The notes beneath the pieces were generated by a model. That model searched no databases. It was not told the DNA's origin and saw nothing but the letters and a program-made list of their open reading frames with translations. A DNA stretch of 64,000 bases, from assembly GCF_022682495.2 (NCBI RefSeq), contig NC_071388.1, positions 175,303,622 through 175,367,621 of the forward strand, read 5' to 3'. The DNA is from Desmodus rotundus. Its lineage: Eukaryota > Chordata > Mammalia > Chiroptera > Phyllostomidae. Below, piece by piece: positions 45,098-56,720 of this stretch (position 1 is its first letter; the number at the start of each line of letters is the position of its first letter). Position numbers and translations under genes: made by a program.

Positions 45098-47290
45098 ATA
45101 TTTCATGCACATAAAACTATGTTGGTGTCCTGTATAAATTTCAGTCTATTTGACTTATTTTTCCCCAAGACAAAATAATGCCAAATTTGAAGTATTAAAT
45201 TAATAATTATCAATATATAAATAATTGTAATTTTCTGCTAATGTAAAAATAACTCATATTTCACCCTGGAGTAAGATATAAGTGCTATTAAAAATAATGG
45301 GTTATATATAGTTTCTTGAAAACCTCTTCTATATGTTTATTCTTTCAACTTAAAAGATCCATTCATGGATATATTGAAAAATGTATCAACCCAAATGTTT
45401 TGTTACAGGTTCTGAGGAAGTGTTTAAAGCATTTATAATTTTTTAGTAGGTATAAGACAGAATTTGAAGAGAAATATTATGACAAAATGCTATCTGTGTG
45501 TGTTTCTATATCATAATATTATATAATATTTTATATTTCCCCATTGTGTTCAACAATAAACACTGAACCTATTTTTATTCTCATTTTAATAAATGTGGAT
45601 TCCAAAGCTCTAGATATTTGATGCAGTGTAGAAAGTCCCACAAGTAATGATACATCCAATATAGTACCTTAAAGATCAATTTGCCATCCCAAAATTCAGT
45701 TGCTATGTTCCTCGCCTGACATACACATTCTTTTCTTTTTCTCACTGTGTCAATTTTTAACTTGTCAATTGTAACACTTGCCAAATATAGGTAGCAAGAG
45801 AGATATCAACAAGTAAACATAGCTAGATGTTATAACTAAGAATTAATATGAACTCATGAATGCCTTAATTTTAGAGAAAAGCCTCCAAAGAGAATAGTTG
45901 CTATTTAATAATTTAATTTTAATGTAAATAGAACATCATTCACTTTCTATTACATTTTGTAGTTCCATCAGTTTCCTGCATCTACTGCCTGGAATAAATT
46001 CACCATTGTACTTGATGGCTAGAAAATCGTGTTCCTGTCCTCTAAAGGCTCATAATTCTCAATGGAAGGGAGGGAAAACAGCCCAAATATGTCCTGAAGT
46101 CTGTCCTTTCTACCATCTAACTATTTTGAACATTCATGCATTTTTCTCACTCATCTCTCTCATTAGTGTTTTCCTTTAAAAGGAAAAAGGTACATTTCAG
46201 TGTTTACCTTTTTTACTTATTAATATAGAAAAACTATTATATTTGTTGTTATTCTGGATTATGAAAAACGAAGTGTTTAAGAAAATGAAAGGATTAAACA
46301 ACATTTGTAGTCCCTGATTTATAAGCTGAGTGTTCGTGAGATAAATAGGTAAATGGGAAATCCATGGGTACAGCAAAATTGTCTTCTCCACAGTAGCTTT
46401 GTGAAACATAAAATGTTTTTCATTAATGTGCAAAAAAATTTTAATGCTAACCATTAATGCAAGCAAATCAATGTCATTTTGATTAGCACAAAATGAAGTT
46501 AGAATAAATTTCTAGCCAACTAAATTCATTACATTTTCAAAGGTTAACAAACATGTATGCTTTAGTAAATTGTTTGAAGTCACCCAACATATAAAACTAA
46601 AAACACAATTAAGGTGCAGCTAATATAGAATAATAATGATGAAAAATTGTTGCAGTGGATATTAAGAAACTAGTTACAGTGATGCTTGAAGCCTAATACT
46701 AAATACTGTTAGTTAAAATAGTCAAAATTGCTAACAAAATAATTTTTGTGTCCATATATTTTCTAACACAGGTAATACTACTTCTATCAATCTATGCTTC
46801 CATCCATCCATCCATATCTCTTTAATCTATCACCTATTTATCTATCTATTATCGTTATACCTATGTATCCCAAAATAAACTGAAAATGATGAAGGAAATA
46901 TATCTATAAATTTTATCAAAAGAACACCATATCATAATTATTGTTATTTCTCATTATTGTACAGTATTGTAGAACATTAAATTGTGCATAGGTAGTAAGA
47001 GGAAATGGCAGAATTGATATTGGGCAGCCACAACTCCCAGGAAAATATCTGTAGTAGAACAGTATTAGGTTCTTGACTCCTAATAACATGGGAAGGTGGA
47101 CCACCATGCATTAACACAAAGTGTCTCAATAGGAGAATATTATAAGGATTAAGATTGTATGGTCTGGTTTTGAGCAGGACTTAAGGAAACAGTTTTGCTT
47201 TCTTTCAGTTTTTTACCTTTGCTTTAGAAACAAGTGTATTAAGGAGTATGTTAATTGTTGTCTAGCAAGTGGTAGGAATTGAGCGAGGCT
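45098..47290. other. Unassigned DNA with a CATC microsatellite
   Basis: No gene recognised. A short (CATC)n/(TCTA)n run lies at about 46799-46850. Otherwise AT-rich, single-copy-looking. Confidence 0.4.
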
Positions 47291-47292
47291 AA

Positions 47293-47380
47293 AGTGGCCA
47301 TTTGTAAAGAAGCAATGGCCACTCTTTTAGGGGAGATGGGTATCTCCCCTAAGTGTCCAATGTCCAATGTTTGGACATTG
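47293..47380. repeat. Three perfect hairpins in a row
   Basis: AGTGGCCATT (47293-47302) pairs with AATGGCCACT (47314-47323). TTAGGGGAGAT (47327-47337) pairs with ATCTCCCCTAA (47342-47352). CAATGTCCAA (47358-47367) pairs with TTGGACATTG (47371-47380). All arms are 10-11 bp with no mismatch and loops of 3-11 bases. I know of no family that explains them. Confidence 0.85.
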
Positions 47381-49440
47381 TTATGGTTTATACAGTAAAT
47401 ATTTATGGCTGTATTCAGACTTGATTATGGAGTGGTTTTGCTTTTGTCTTACTCAATCATGGTCAGAGAATGACCTTGTCTGATGTTGTGTTATGAAGGT
47501 GTTTATGTCCAACAGATCATTTTGGTCTAGTTGGTAGGGCCAGGCTAGCTTGCTGCAAAAGTAGAGTTGTAGCTTATTGTCAACTTTTGACTATCAGAGG
47601 TCACTCTTCTCTTTCTCATAGATTCTCTCAGATATTATTTAAACCCCTTGTCTCACTTCCTCACTGTTCCATTAAAAGTTCTACATAATAATGGCTCAAA
47701 TTGTTGATATAAAAAGTATAAACTTGTAGATATTCAATATCTGTCAAAAACAGTACTCTTGGAGGACTGTGACACTTTAACATCAGAAAAGTAAAGTAAA
47801 ATTTAAAACAATAATGATAAATCTGGTTTTAAATCACAAAGTTTGTGATAAGTTGGTGTAAAACAGAGATAAATAATTCAAAGGTCTTTGTTCAGCAATG
47901 TGAAGTTCATTACCATTTTTATATGATATGAGAAGGATATTTGTTTTCTTTTAAAAAGGAATATTACTATGCAGATTGTAATGGTGATCTCTTTTTAAAT
48001 AGCTTATGCATTTTTTAAAGAAAAAAAGCCATATAGTACAGTGAACCAAATAAAATATATTCAAGTTGAAACTCAATTCATATTAATTGAGTGAATGAAA
48101 ACAGATAGAAGTACAATTACTCGTTAGGGCTTAGGTCTATTATCTTTAAGAGAGCAATAAGTAAAAAAAAGGTTTTGAGAACTCATTTAGAAGACAGCAA
48201 AATCTGATGCGTATCTGTTCTGATCCTCTGATGAATAGATGTAGTGACCCTGATAATGTCACAGGGGTGGTGACACATGTGTGTGCATTATGAGTTGTTA
48301 GTGGGAATGCAGTGTTGAAAAGGTGTTTTTCTACTAATTTTACCATAATTGATTTACTCTAAGTGCACACACTGACTGTTTATATATAAACAGTGGAAAA
48401 AATTGAATGCCTTTTCTGATTCATAATAACTTAGTTGATGTTTGAAAAAAGTACCCAGTGTCATTGATGGAAAATGTTTTAATATGACAAGCAAATCAAA
48501 GTGCTCTGAGGAAAAGAGAAACTATGTGGTCAGTGGTTTTTGATCCACATTTCAAAGAAAATTAGAGCCAAACATAAAAGAATGGGCAATAAAAAGATTT
48601 GTTGTTGCAAAAAATTCAGATGGTCTGACAATTAAAAAATATGTATTGTTTCCTGACATTACTGTCTTACTTTTTCATTTATTTCCACTTGAAGGGGTCT
48701 ACTTATTGCTCTGAATTATGAATAACAATTATTGTTTTATTCTAACCATAGGTGTTTAACTAATAAAATACAAATTCAGTTAAAATAATTAAATTTTGAA
48801 ATTCTCCCTTAGATCTATGTTAGCACTACTGAAATAAGGCTCTAAAAATGTTATTAGTTCTTAAAATACATGTTCATTTCATTGTTACTTCTAACTGAAG
48901 GAACCTGACTAATCACTGTCTAAGTTAATTTACATTGTGGGTCGGCTAGTTGGTGTAATTATGTCATTCTTCAAATTTGTTTAAGGGCAAAGCTGACTTC
49001 TTGAAAGGCTATGAACACCTAGCAATGTGAGTCACCTTGATGCTTTTTTATCAATGATATTATCTCCAGCACACAGAACTGTTGTACAAAGTGAAGCCAT
49101 AACCTTCCTATGCCCACTTCTCAGAGATAAGGGGAAGACAGCACACAAAAAGATTGACATTTTAAGCATATATCAATTTTGTAAAAATGATTGTATAATT
49201 TATCTGATCCTTTTCTATAATAATCACATATGATACAACTATAAATACGGTTTATGAAAGAATTAAAATTAATTGTTACTAAATGATTGTTTTAATACAT
49301 TTTTAAAAACATGCTTTTTATTTCAATAATGTTTGGGTTGAAACCAGAAAAGTAAATATTAGATGGTTTTTTCTCTAGATTATGGGAAATAGTAATACAA
49401 ATATTTAATGAGAGTGACTTGATTCATTACCATTTTCAGC
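47381..49440. other. Unassigned AT-rich DNA
   Basis: No gene or clear repeat recognised. Confidence 0.4.
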
Positions 49441-49785
49441 CATACAAAAGAAGAAAATTTTACCCTTTGTGACAGCATGGAAGGACTTGGGGAACATTAT
49501 GCTAAGTGAAATAAGCCATGTGGTAAAAGACAAATACCATATGACTTCACTCATAAATGGAATCTAATGAACAAACTGAACTAACAAGCAAAGTAGAGAC
49601 AGACTCATAGATAGAAGGAGGACAGCTGTTGGAGGGGAGAGGTTAGGGGGTTGAGGGATCAAGTGAAAAGGAAAAAGGACTCATGGGCATAGACAAGACT
49701 GCAGTGATTTCAGGGAGTAGGAGGTGTAAGGGGGGTTAAATGGTAATAGAAAAAATATAATAAAAAAATTAAAAATACCACTCTA
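49441..49785 (+). mobile_element. L1 3' end, plus strand
   Basis: Conserved ORF2/3'UTR junction words (gctaagtgaaataagcca at 49501-49518, ccatatgacttcactcataa), a G-rich 3'UTR and an A-rich tail ending near 49780. About 345 bp, no coding part of note. Confidence 0.82.
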
Positions 49786-50131
49786 GACCATGGGCTTAGC
49801 TATTTTTGAAAGGCTGTGAAAGATACCGGGTTTCTAGTAAATCTGAATGGTGGAAAGTTAGCTCCTGGTATTTTCCGAGCCAATTTGTGTATAATATTCA
49901 CTACATATATTGTAAGTAGTTACTTATTTTTCTGTCCTCTGTGAAACTCTGTCCTTTTTCCTATGAAAGGTTAAGGCTTGTCAGAAGGAATTTTTCCATG
50001 AGATAGACTTGGCCCTGAAAAAGCTCTGCCCTTACTGTGGAACCTTGGCGGGTGCTCACATTTCCCCTTGCTAGTTAGTAAACTGGAGAGAATCTCTGAG
50101 TTATTGGTTAGTTAATATAAAATGAGAAGTT
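49786..50131. other. Unassigned DNA
   Basis: No gene or repeat recognised. Confidence 0.4.
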
Positions 50132-50242
50132 CAGGGTGAGGCAAATTAGGTTTACAGTTGTTTACATGGAAAATAATTAATAAATAATAAAAATAAACTT
50201 TCACATACCCAAAGCTGTAAACCTATTTTGCCACACCCCACA
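50132..50242. mobile_element. 111-bp mariner-like MITE, second copy
   Basis: The ends CAGGGTGAGGCAAATTAGG and (other strand) GGGGTGTGGCAAAATAGG are inverted repeats, with ttacagttgttta and taaataataaaaataaac inside. It is the same family as the 123-bp copy at 10505-10627. More diverged at its right end. Confidence 0.68.
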
Positions 50243-50860
50243 TCTGTTCAGTGCTCAGCACAATGTGTTCTCTCCAGTGAGCAAGTACTAAATGAAATGT
50301 GCCACACTCACACACTTCTGCCAGATCAACTCATTGGTTCACTATCGAGATGATTTGGAATTCTCACATCAGCACTTCAAGGTGGCATTATTTAGAATTT
50401 CAACTCATGACCAGTTTTTTGACAAATTGTTCATGTCACCCGCCTGCTATTCTTTGACAGTTTATTGAGTGTCTGCTATATGCCTCAGTGACACAGAAGA
50501 ATGAATAAAATATTTTTACCTGTAAAAGTGGAAATACAGGTGCATTTGGCAATATGGTGCATTGAATATTCAATATTATAAGACAAATTTGTGAAATAAA
50601 AGCATTGTGATCAGTAATTAATACCAGCCTCCCTAATACCACCATCTGTCCTTCCTGTAAGTCCCCTTCTTGTCTGGTACCTACAAACTTCTGACTGTCT
50701 GCCCTATTTTGCAGGTCGTTATTTCTGGGTTTCAAACATAAAACATCTATCAGGATCTGCCCCCAACCAATCCTAGTTTAAAAAAAAAACTATCATAAAA
50801 TTAGTATACTTCAGTTTTTCCTGTTAAGTCTGAAGGTATTTTTTCCTTATAGCTCTTTTT
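50243..50860. other. Unassigned DNA
   Basis: No gene recognised. The 99-codon minus frame at 50436-50735 has no recognisable domain. Confidence 0.4.
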
Positions 50861-51305
50861 TTTTTTTTTTACCATTTTTGCTGAGCACTCTGTTGAGACA
50901 CGCATAATATGCAATGAACTTATTTAAAGTGCCCCATTAGATATACTTTAATACATTCATAGACTTGCGTTTCCATCACAAGAATCAGATTTAGAACATT
51001 TTTATTACCTCAGAAAGAAATCATGCACCACTCAGCCACCAACTCCCAATTCTCCCATTCCTCCAAGCTGTAGGCAACCACAAACCTACTTTCTGTTTCT
51101 ATAGAGTTGCCTGTTCTGGACATTTCATAGATAAATAGAATCATTCGTATTTGTTTCTCTGTGGCTGGCTTCTTTCACTTAGCATACCCATTCATTCATG
51201 TTTTAGCATGTATCAGTACTTCATTTTTTATTATTATTGTTTCATATGGTTATATGACATTCAACATATATGTATACAAATAGATATTTACAAATATATA
51301 TATTT
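50861..51305 (-). mobile_element. Old L1M 3' region, minus strand
   Basis: The words ctttctgtttctatagagtt, cctgttctggacatttcata and gcatgtatcagtacttcatt (51090-51220) are typical of the minus strand of L1M 3' regions. It abuts the HAL1-type element that begins at 51306. Confidence 0.65.
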
Positions 51306-51851
51306 GTATTTTTTTTACTTTTAATTACAGTTGACATGTATTATTATATTAGTTTCAGGTGTACACACCAGTGATTAAATGTTACATAACTTACTGAGTG
51401 ACCATCCAGATGAATCTTGTGCCCACCTGACACCATACATAGTTAGAGTATTATTTTCTATATTTCCTATGCTGTACTTTACATTCTCATGACTATTCTT
51501 TAACAACCAATTTGTACTTATTAATCCCTTCACCTTTTTCACCTTTTTCTCTGTATGTAAGATTCTGCTTCTGTTCTCTTTGTGTGTTTATTTTGTTTTT
51601 TAGATTCAGTTGTTGATAGATATGCATTTATTGTCATTTTATTTATCACTTTTTAATTTTTTTCTTATGCTTGTGACCCTTTAACATTTCATATAATACT
51701 TGTTTGGTGGTGATGAACTCTTTTAGCTTTTCCTTGTCTGGGAAGCTCTTTATTTGTTCTTCAAATACTTCTTGCTAATCCCTTCTGGACTGTAAATTCT
51801 CTGTTGAGAAATCAGCTGACAACCTTATGAGAGGTCCCTTGTCAGTAACTA

Positions 51852-52089
51852 CCATATTTTTCAGACTATAAGACACACCCTTTTCCCCCAAATTTGGGAT
51901 GAAAATGGGGGTGCATCTTATAGTCTGAATGTAGCTTACCTGGCTTGCTGTGGGGGGAGGTGGTGGAGCAGGGTCACAAGAAGCAGGAGCAGGACCACAT
52001 TTTTTGCTTCAATTTTTTTTTCTATTTTCCTCCTCTGAAACCTAGGTGCATCTTATGGTCCGGTGCATCATATAGTCCAAAAAATACAG
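51852..52089 (-). mobile_element. 238-bp TIR element, opposite orientation to the one at 11.9 kb
   Basis: The left end (TA)CCATATTTTTCAGACTATA and the right end, reading CTGTATTTTTTGGACTATAT on the other strand, are inverted repeats. The inner stretch ggagcagggtcaca (51964-51977) is the reverse complement of tgtgaccctgctcc at 12065-12078 in the first copy. It sits inside the decayed ORF1 of the HAL1-type element. Confidence 0.75.
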
Positions 52090-53128
52090 GGGCTGCTTCT
52101 GGCTTGCTGTGTTTAAGATTCTCTTTGTCCTTAAGCTTCTGAATTTTAATTGTGATGTGTCTTCTTATGGCCCTTTTTGGATTCATCTTGTTTGGGACTC
52201 TTTGCTATTCTTAAACTTATATGTCTATTTCTTTCACCAGGTTAGGGAATTTTTTTGTCATTATTTTTTTCAAGTAGGTTTTCAATTTCTTGCTCTCTCT
52301 CTTCTTGCAGCATCTCCATGGTGTGAATACTGGTATGCTTCAAGTTATCCCAGAGGATCCTTTCGCTATCCTCATTTTGGGGGGGTCTCTTTTTTTGCTC
52401 TTATGATTGGGTGGTTTTCTTCCTTATATTCCAAGTCACTGATTTGACTCAGCTTCATCTACTCTACTGTTGGCTCCCTATAAATTATTCTTCATTTCAG
52501 TTAATGTAGCCTTCATTTGTGACTGGTCCTTTTTTATGCTATTAAGGTTGTCACTAAGTTCCTTGAGTATTCTTATAACCAGTGTTTTGAACTGTGCATT
52601 TAGTAGATTGTATGTCTCCATTTTGTTTAGTTCTTTTTCTGGAGTTTTCTTCTGTTCTTTTTTTGGGATATGTTTCTTTGCTCATTTCAGAAGCCTCCTT
52701 GTGTTTGTTTCTACGTATTAGGTAAAACTGCTATGTCTACCAGTCTTGGTAGAGTATTCCAATGTATGAATAGGTGTTCTGTAGGGTCCAGTGGCACAGT
52801 CTCCTCAAACACTCCCACTGGGCATTCAAAGTGCACCTCCGGTGTGTGCTGTATATACCCTCCTCTTGTAGCCAAGCCTTGATTGTTGTTGACACGTAAC
52901 TGGGAGGCATTGCCCACCCCCCAAGTTGATCAGTTTCAAGGACTGGCTGTGACCACAGTCTACTGACCTCTGACCACCATGCAGGATCAGTTGTGCACAG
53001 CCCACCTCACAGAGCAGGACTGACTTCCGCAGGGCTCTGGTGCCTGCTGAGTCTGCCCCCCTGAATGTGTCCCTTGTGGAGGTGGTTGAGTGGTACTTCA
53101 ACATGGTCTTGTAACTGAACACAGGTCT

Positions 53129-53643
53129 AGCTGCCAGCCGCAACAAAAGCCAAACTCATTAGACAGGAACTGGCAAAAAGAAAAGGGGTTTATTTGAGTG
53201 CTAGGTTTTCAAGAACTTTGGAGACTCTTGTCTCAAAGTCCACCTTAACATCTCAGTACAAGCAGAGGTTTTTACAATGAGGGATAGGGAAAGCAGAACA
53301 AAGAGATCAAGGGGAGTGGGTCGAACAATCCTCTACATTTAGGCTAGCACAGTTTATTCCAATGAGGACCTTGACAATGGTCAAGCAATTGTCTGACTTG
53401 TGTCACTTTGGGTTTCATCCTCCTGGTTTTAAATCATCCTGGTTAAAAGTGAGCAAATTTTCCAGAGCTGGATGACTGAAGGTCAAGACCTGTATCTTTT
53501 GAAGTTAGTTCTTAGGATTCTTATACAAACGTGCTATTTGTGCACAAGTTACATATTAGTCAGAGTCAGCATTTACAGACACAATGTAAAAGAATGTTTG
53601 GGTGCATTACAATTCCCCACTGTTGAAATTCTCGACTCTTACA
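53129..53643 (-). mobile_element. Solo-LTR-like insertion (gammaretrovirus-like ERV), about 515 bp
   Basis: On the minus strand the block starts TGTAAGAGTCGAG, carries an AATAAA polyadenylation signal (53187-53193 region), and runs through a tail like those of gammaretroviral LTRs. A 4-bp repeat, gtct, flanks it (53125-53128 and 53644-53647), which fits retroviral integration. The expected CA at the 3' end is not seen, which weakens the boundary. No internal viral genes are present, so it looks like a recombination-derived solo LTR. Confidence 0.55.
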
Positions 53644-54650
53644 GTCTGAAGCTATTCACTGGTTGTGCTGGTTCTAAGGCCTCCCAGGAGTTGCAAGCCA
53701 CAATCAGCTGTCACCTGTGTTGTGTCTGGGGCCCCCCAGCATGATTTACAAAGCAATCTGCAGATGGCTGCTACTTGTGCTTGGCTTGGAGGGGCTCAGG
53801 GGAGGCCAAGCTGAGAAGCAAGGCTGGCTGCTGCTAGTACCAGGTCTGGGGCTACCTAAAGAGAGAGGCACGGGGCACACTAAGGCCAAATGCTGCTTGT
53901 TTGAGAGACTGTATGGAAATCTGAATCATGAGCCAATGCAGGCTGATTGTATGGAAAGGCCACTGGAAATGGCTTGGGTGGGTCTGAAAGTTGGGTGGAA
54001 CAGGGGATCACCAGGGTGGGGCAAACCAAGTGAACCAGTTTGATGGAATCTCAGATATGGTGCCAGTCTGCTGGCTCTGCAGGGAGGGTGGGTCATCATC
54101 AAAGGAACAATGGCCTCTGCCAACACTTCTGTGTGTAGGAAAGCTGTGCCCCCCCCCACCCCACCTAGTTCTCATCCTGATGATGGACAATTCAGTTCCT
54201 TCCCATGTGTTTCTGGTTTCTTTCAAGCTGCTTCCCCAATGCTGGATCTCAGAGGGAGTGAGTTCAAACTAGCTTGTTGTTCGGCCATTAAGAGAAACTG
54301 CCTGGATTACAGCAGCCTCAGCCTTAATCCCCACTGGTTTTTACAGCCAGAAGTTACAGAGATTTCTTTTCCTGGTATTGGAACCCTGGGCTGTGGGGCC
54401 TGATGTGGGGCTGAGACCCCTTGCTCTTTGGGGGGTACCTCCACAGATAGATATCTCTCCCAAGTTTTATTCTCCACACAGGGGTGTGGGACCAGCCCCT
54501 TCCATGTCTTGGCCCCTTCTACAAGTCTCAGTGTGAGTTTTTCTTTATATCTTTAGTTGTAGGACTTCATTGGACTCCATTTCAGGCTTTTCTGAATGAT
54601 GATTTTTCTGTAGTTTAGTTGTGATTTTGATGTGGAAAACCTCACAGCTG

Positions 54651-56435
54651 ATGTTTAGTTTGGGGCCTTGGGAAACCTAAGACAGCACAAAGCCAATCTG
54701 GATCCAGGTGTAGTCCTAGTTCTGATATCAGATGTTCCAAATATAGAATCAGATTCGGGTAAAATTGTGTTTTTTCTTTAGAGAACTTATTTTTCTCTGA
54801 GGCCAAAAGATCTGATAGATGGGTGCTGTCTTCCTGTGAGAAGACCTGTCTCAAACCTGTCAGGGTTATTCTTCTATGGAATTCCAGATGAAACCTCCAA
54901 ATGTTGGCTGGAAAATAATATCTACTAGGTGTTTCATCACCACAAAGGATTTACTAGGGAAAAAGAAAGGGTTGCATCCCAATGCACGCAGACATGGCAA
55001 GCCACCTGCACACTCTTTATATGTTTCATATTAGACTCTACTTGTTAACTTATCAAAGGAAGTTCTTTTCTCAGTCTGCTAGTTTTTGCTTTTTATAACA
55101 GTATGTTATAGTAAAAGGCATTGATTGTCTTTAAAGAAAAAAACTATATTTTATCTTCTGTAATAGTTCTAATGCCCTCATTAACACTTTGCATAAACTG
55201 GCAATGACTTAGAAAATTGAACAGAGAAAAATCCAGTAGAATATATTGTTACAGTATACCATAAAATAAGCTGAATGAGTGACCTGGAGTTCTGAAATAT
55301 GAGATCAACATTATGAGACAAAATGACAAAAGTGAAAAAGGCAAGATGCTCCAGATAATATTCTGTCAAAAATCACTCCCAGAATTTGCTTCATTTAATT
55401 TCTTTATAACTTACTGACAAGAATGATATATTACTTATTATTTTTTAAAGATTCTTCAATAAACTAGAAAAGTGATGAACAGTTAGTTCTCTTTTGAACC
55501 TTGCCCAGAAATAATTATGATTATCTGCACTATTTAGCTTGAAAAGAATCAAACACTGTTCATGGCCTGTTACTTCTACTGTGATATTTGATAATCCATA
55601 CATACAAGTCACTGAAGGTCACTCAACCTTAGAATGCTTCAAATGGACCTTAGTTAGTCTTAAATGAATGGTCAAGTATATGTGCTACTTTTCTATTACT
55701 CACATGTCTTAAACCTACTTAAGTATGAGTTCCTAAAAGATGAACACGATGATTTTATCTGCCATTGATAAAGCTTAAAATAATTCAGTTATTTTAAAAT
55801 TGTAAATATGCATGTTTTAATACTATAATATAAATATGTATATATTTCATACTATAAATGCTTGCTATCAAACAAAGATAGAATCGTATTTTATAATTAA
55901 CTGTCATTTCTCTGTTATCTTGTTTAGGATGAGCAATATACCATGGTTGTAAAAGGAATAGAAATTTTTCCATGGTTTCTCTATCATTAATGTAAATTTA
56001 AAAAATGTGAAAACAAAACATCCATTTCCTATTGAGGAAAGAGGTGGCAAAGAAGGCAGCCAGCTCATCTTTAAAATGTCAGATACAAACAGAACAACCA
56101 TGTCCCTAATTATTATCCATATGTCTAGGCTGAGGAATTGTGGCTTATTAACATTCTCTACATGAGTAAAATGAGACAAAAATACTACACATCTTGATAT
56201 TTAAACCCAAGCAAATAGGGATGTAATTTGATCATAGATTGAGGATAGGAAAAGTGGCCTGGAGATAAAAAGGAGACTGTAGTGGTATCTCCAGTTGGTT
56301 ACTATAAATGGTCAACAAACAGTCTCTTGACCGCAATCATGGTCAGTGTGCACTGCCTAAAGGCACATAAAGCAAAGTTGTGGCAGGTTAGCCAGAAATA
56401 TGGCTTCTGGCGCTATCCATCCTCCCGAAGAGCTG
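54651..56435. other. Unassigned DNA
   Basis: About 1.8 kb without recognised genes or firm repeats. Minus frames of 60-90 codons (for example 55904-56179) have no recognisable domain. Confidence 0.4.
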
Positions 56436-56720
56436 GCAGAACGCTCGTTTAGATCAGAGACTAACGAAATGGTAAAGAGCGCCTGCAGCTGTCAGATTTC
56501 CTAATCTGCACTCGCGCTGTACTACTTGCTGAGTCTTTGACTTGGGTCAGGTTATTTAACGCGTCAGTACCCCGGTTTTTTCATTTTTAACAATGAGAAA
56601 ACAATAATAACATTTTATATTGAAGGACTAGATTAGATATCAGAGTAAAATACATAGAAGAGCACCTGGCCCATAAAAAGCTTTCCCACATTAGTCATTC
56701 AAATACAGGTTGTTTGTGGG
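56436..56720 (+). mobile_element. MIR-like fragment with retained CpG
   Basis: About 56500-56700 follows MIR: gtctttgacttgggtcaggt, ttatttaacgcgtcagtacc, a variant of tcatttgtaaaatgagaaaa, and gaagagcacctggcccataa. Together with the 100 bases upstream it carries roughly ten CpG within 180 bp, in a window that is otherwise CpG-poor. Confidence 0.55.

Larger units (their letters stand above)
51306..54650 (-). mobile_element. Old HAL1-type element, minus strand, carrying two later insertions
   Basis: Read on the minus strand from 54650: a GC-richer 5'UTR (from ccacatcaaaatcacaac near 54615-54635), a decayed ORF1 and, from about 51680 to 51306, a 3'UTR ending in gtcaactgtaattaaaagta. The ORF1 end is visible as AGTTCATCACCACCAAACAA and ATATGAAATGTTAAAGG (51683-51724), equivalent to the FIITKPLLYEMLKG end of the intact copy at 4060-4095. 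No ORF2 lies between ORF1 and the 3'UTR. It carries a TIR element (51852-52089) and a solo-LTR-like insertion (53129-53643). Short open frames at 53472-54403 are 5'UTR by-products. Confidence 0.65.

Noticed and set aside
46799..46850. CRISPR-like short repeats
   Set aside because: The repeats are 4-bp units (CATC, TCTA) of a simple microsatellite with no spacers, in eukaryotic DNA.
53472..54403. Cluster of overlapping open frames in GC-richer DNA as a possible exon cluster
   Set aside because: The region reads as the reverse strand of an L1/HAL1 5'UTR plus part of the LTR-like insertion. There are no splice-site or domain signals.
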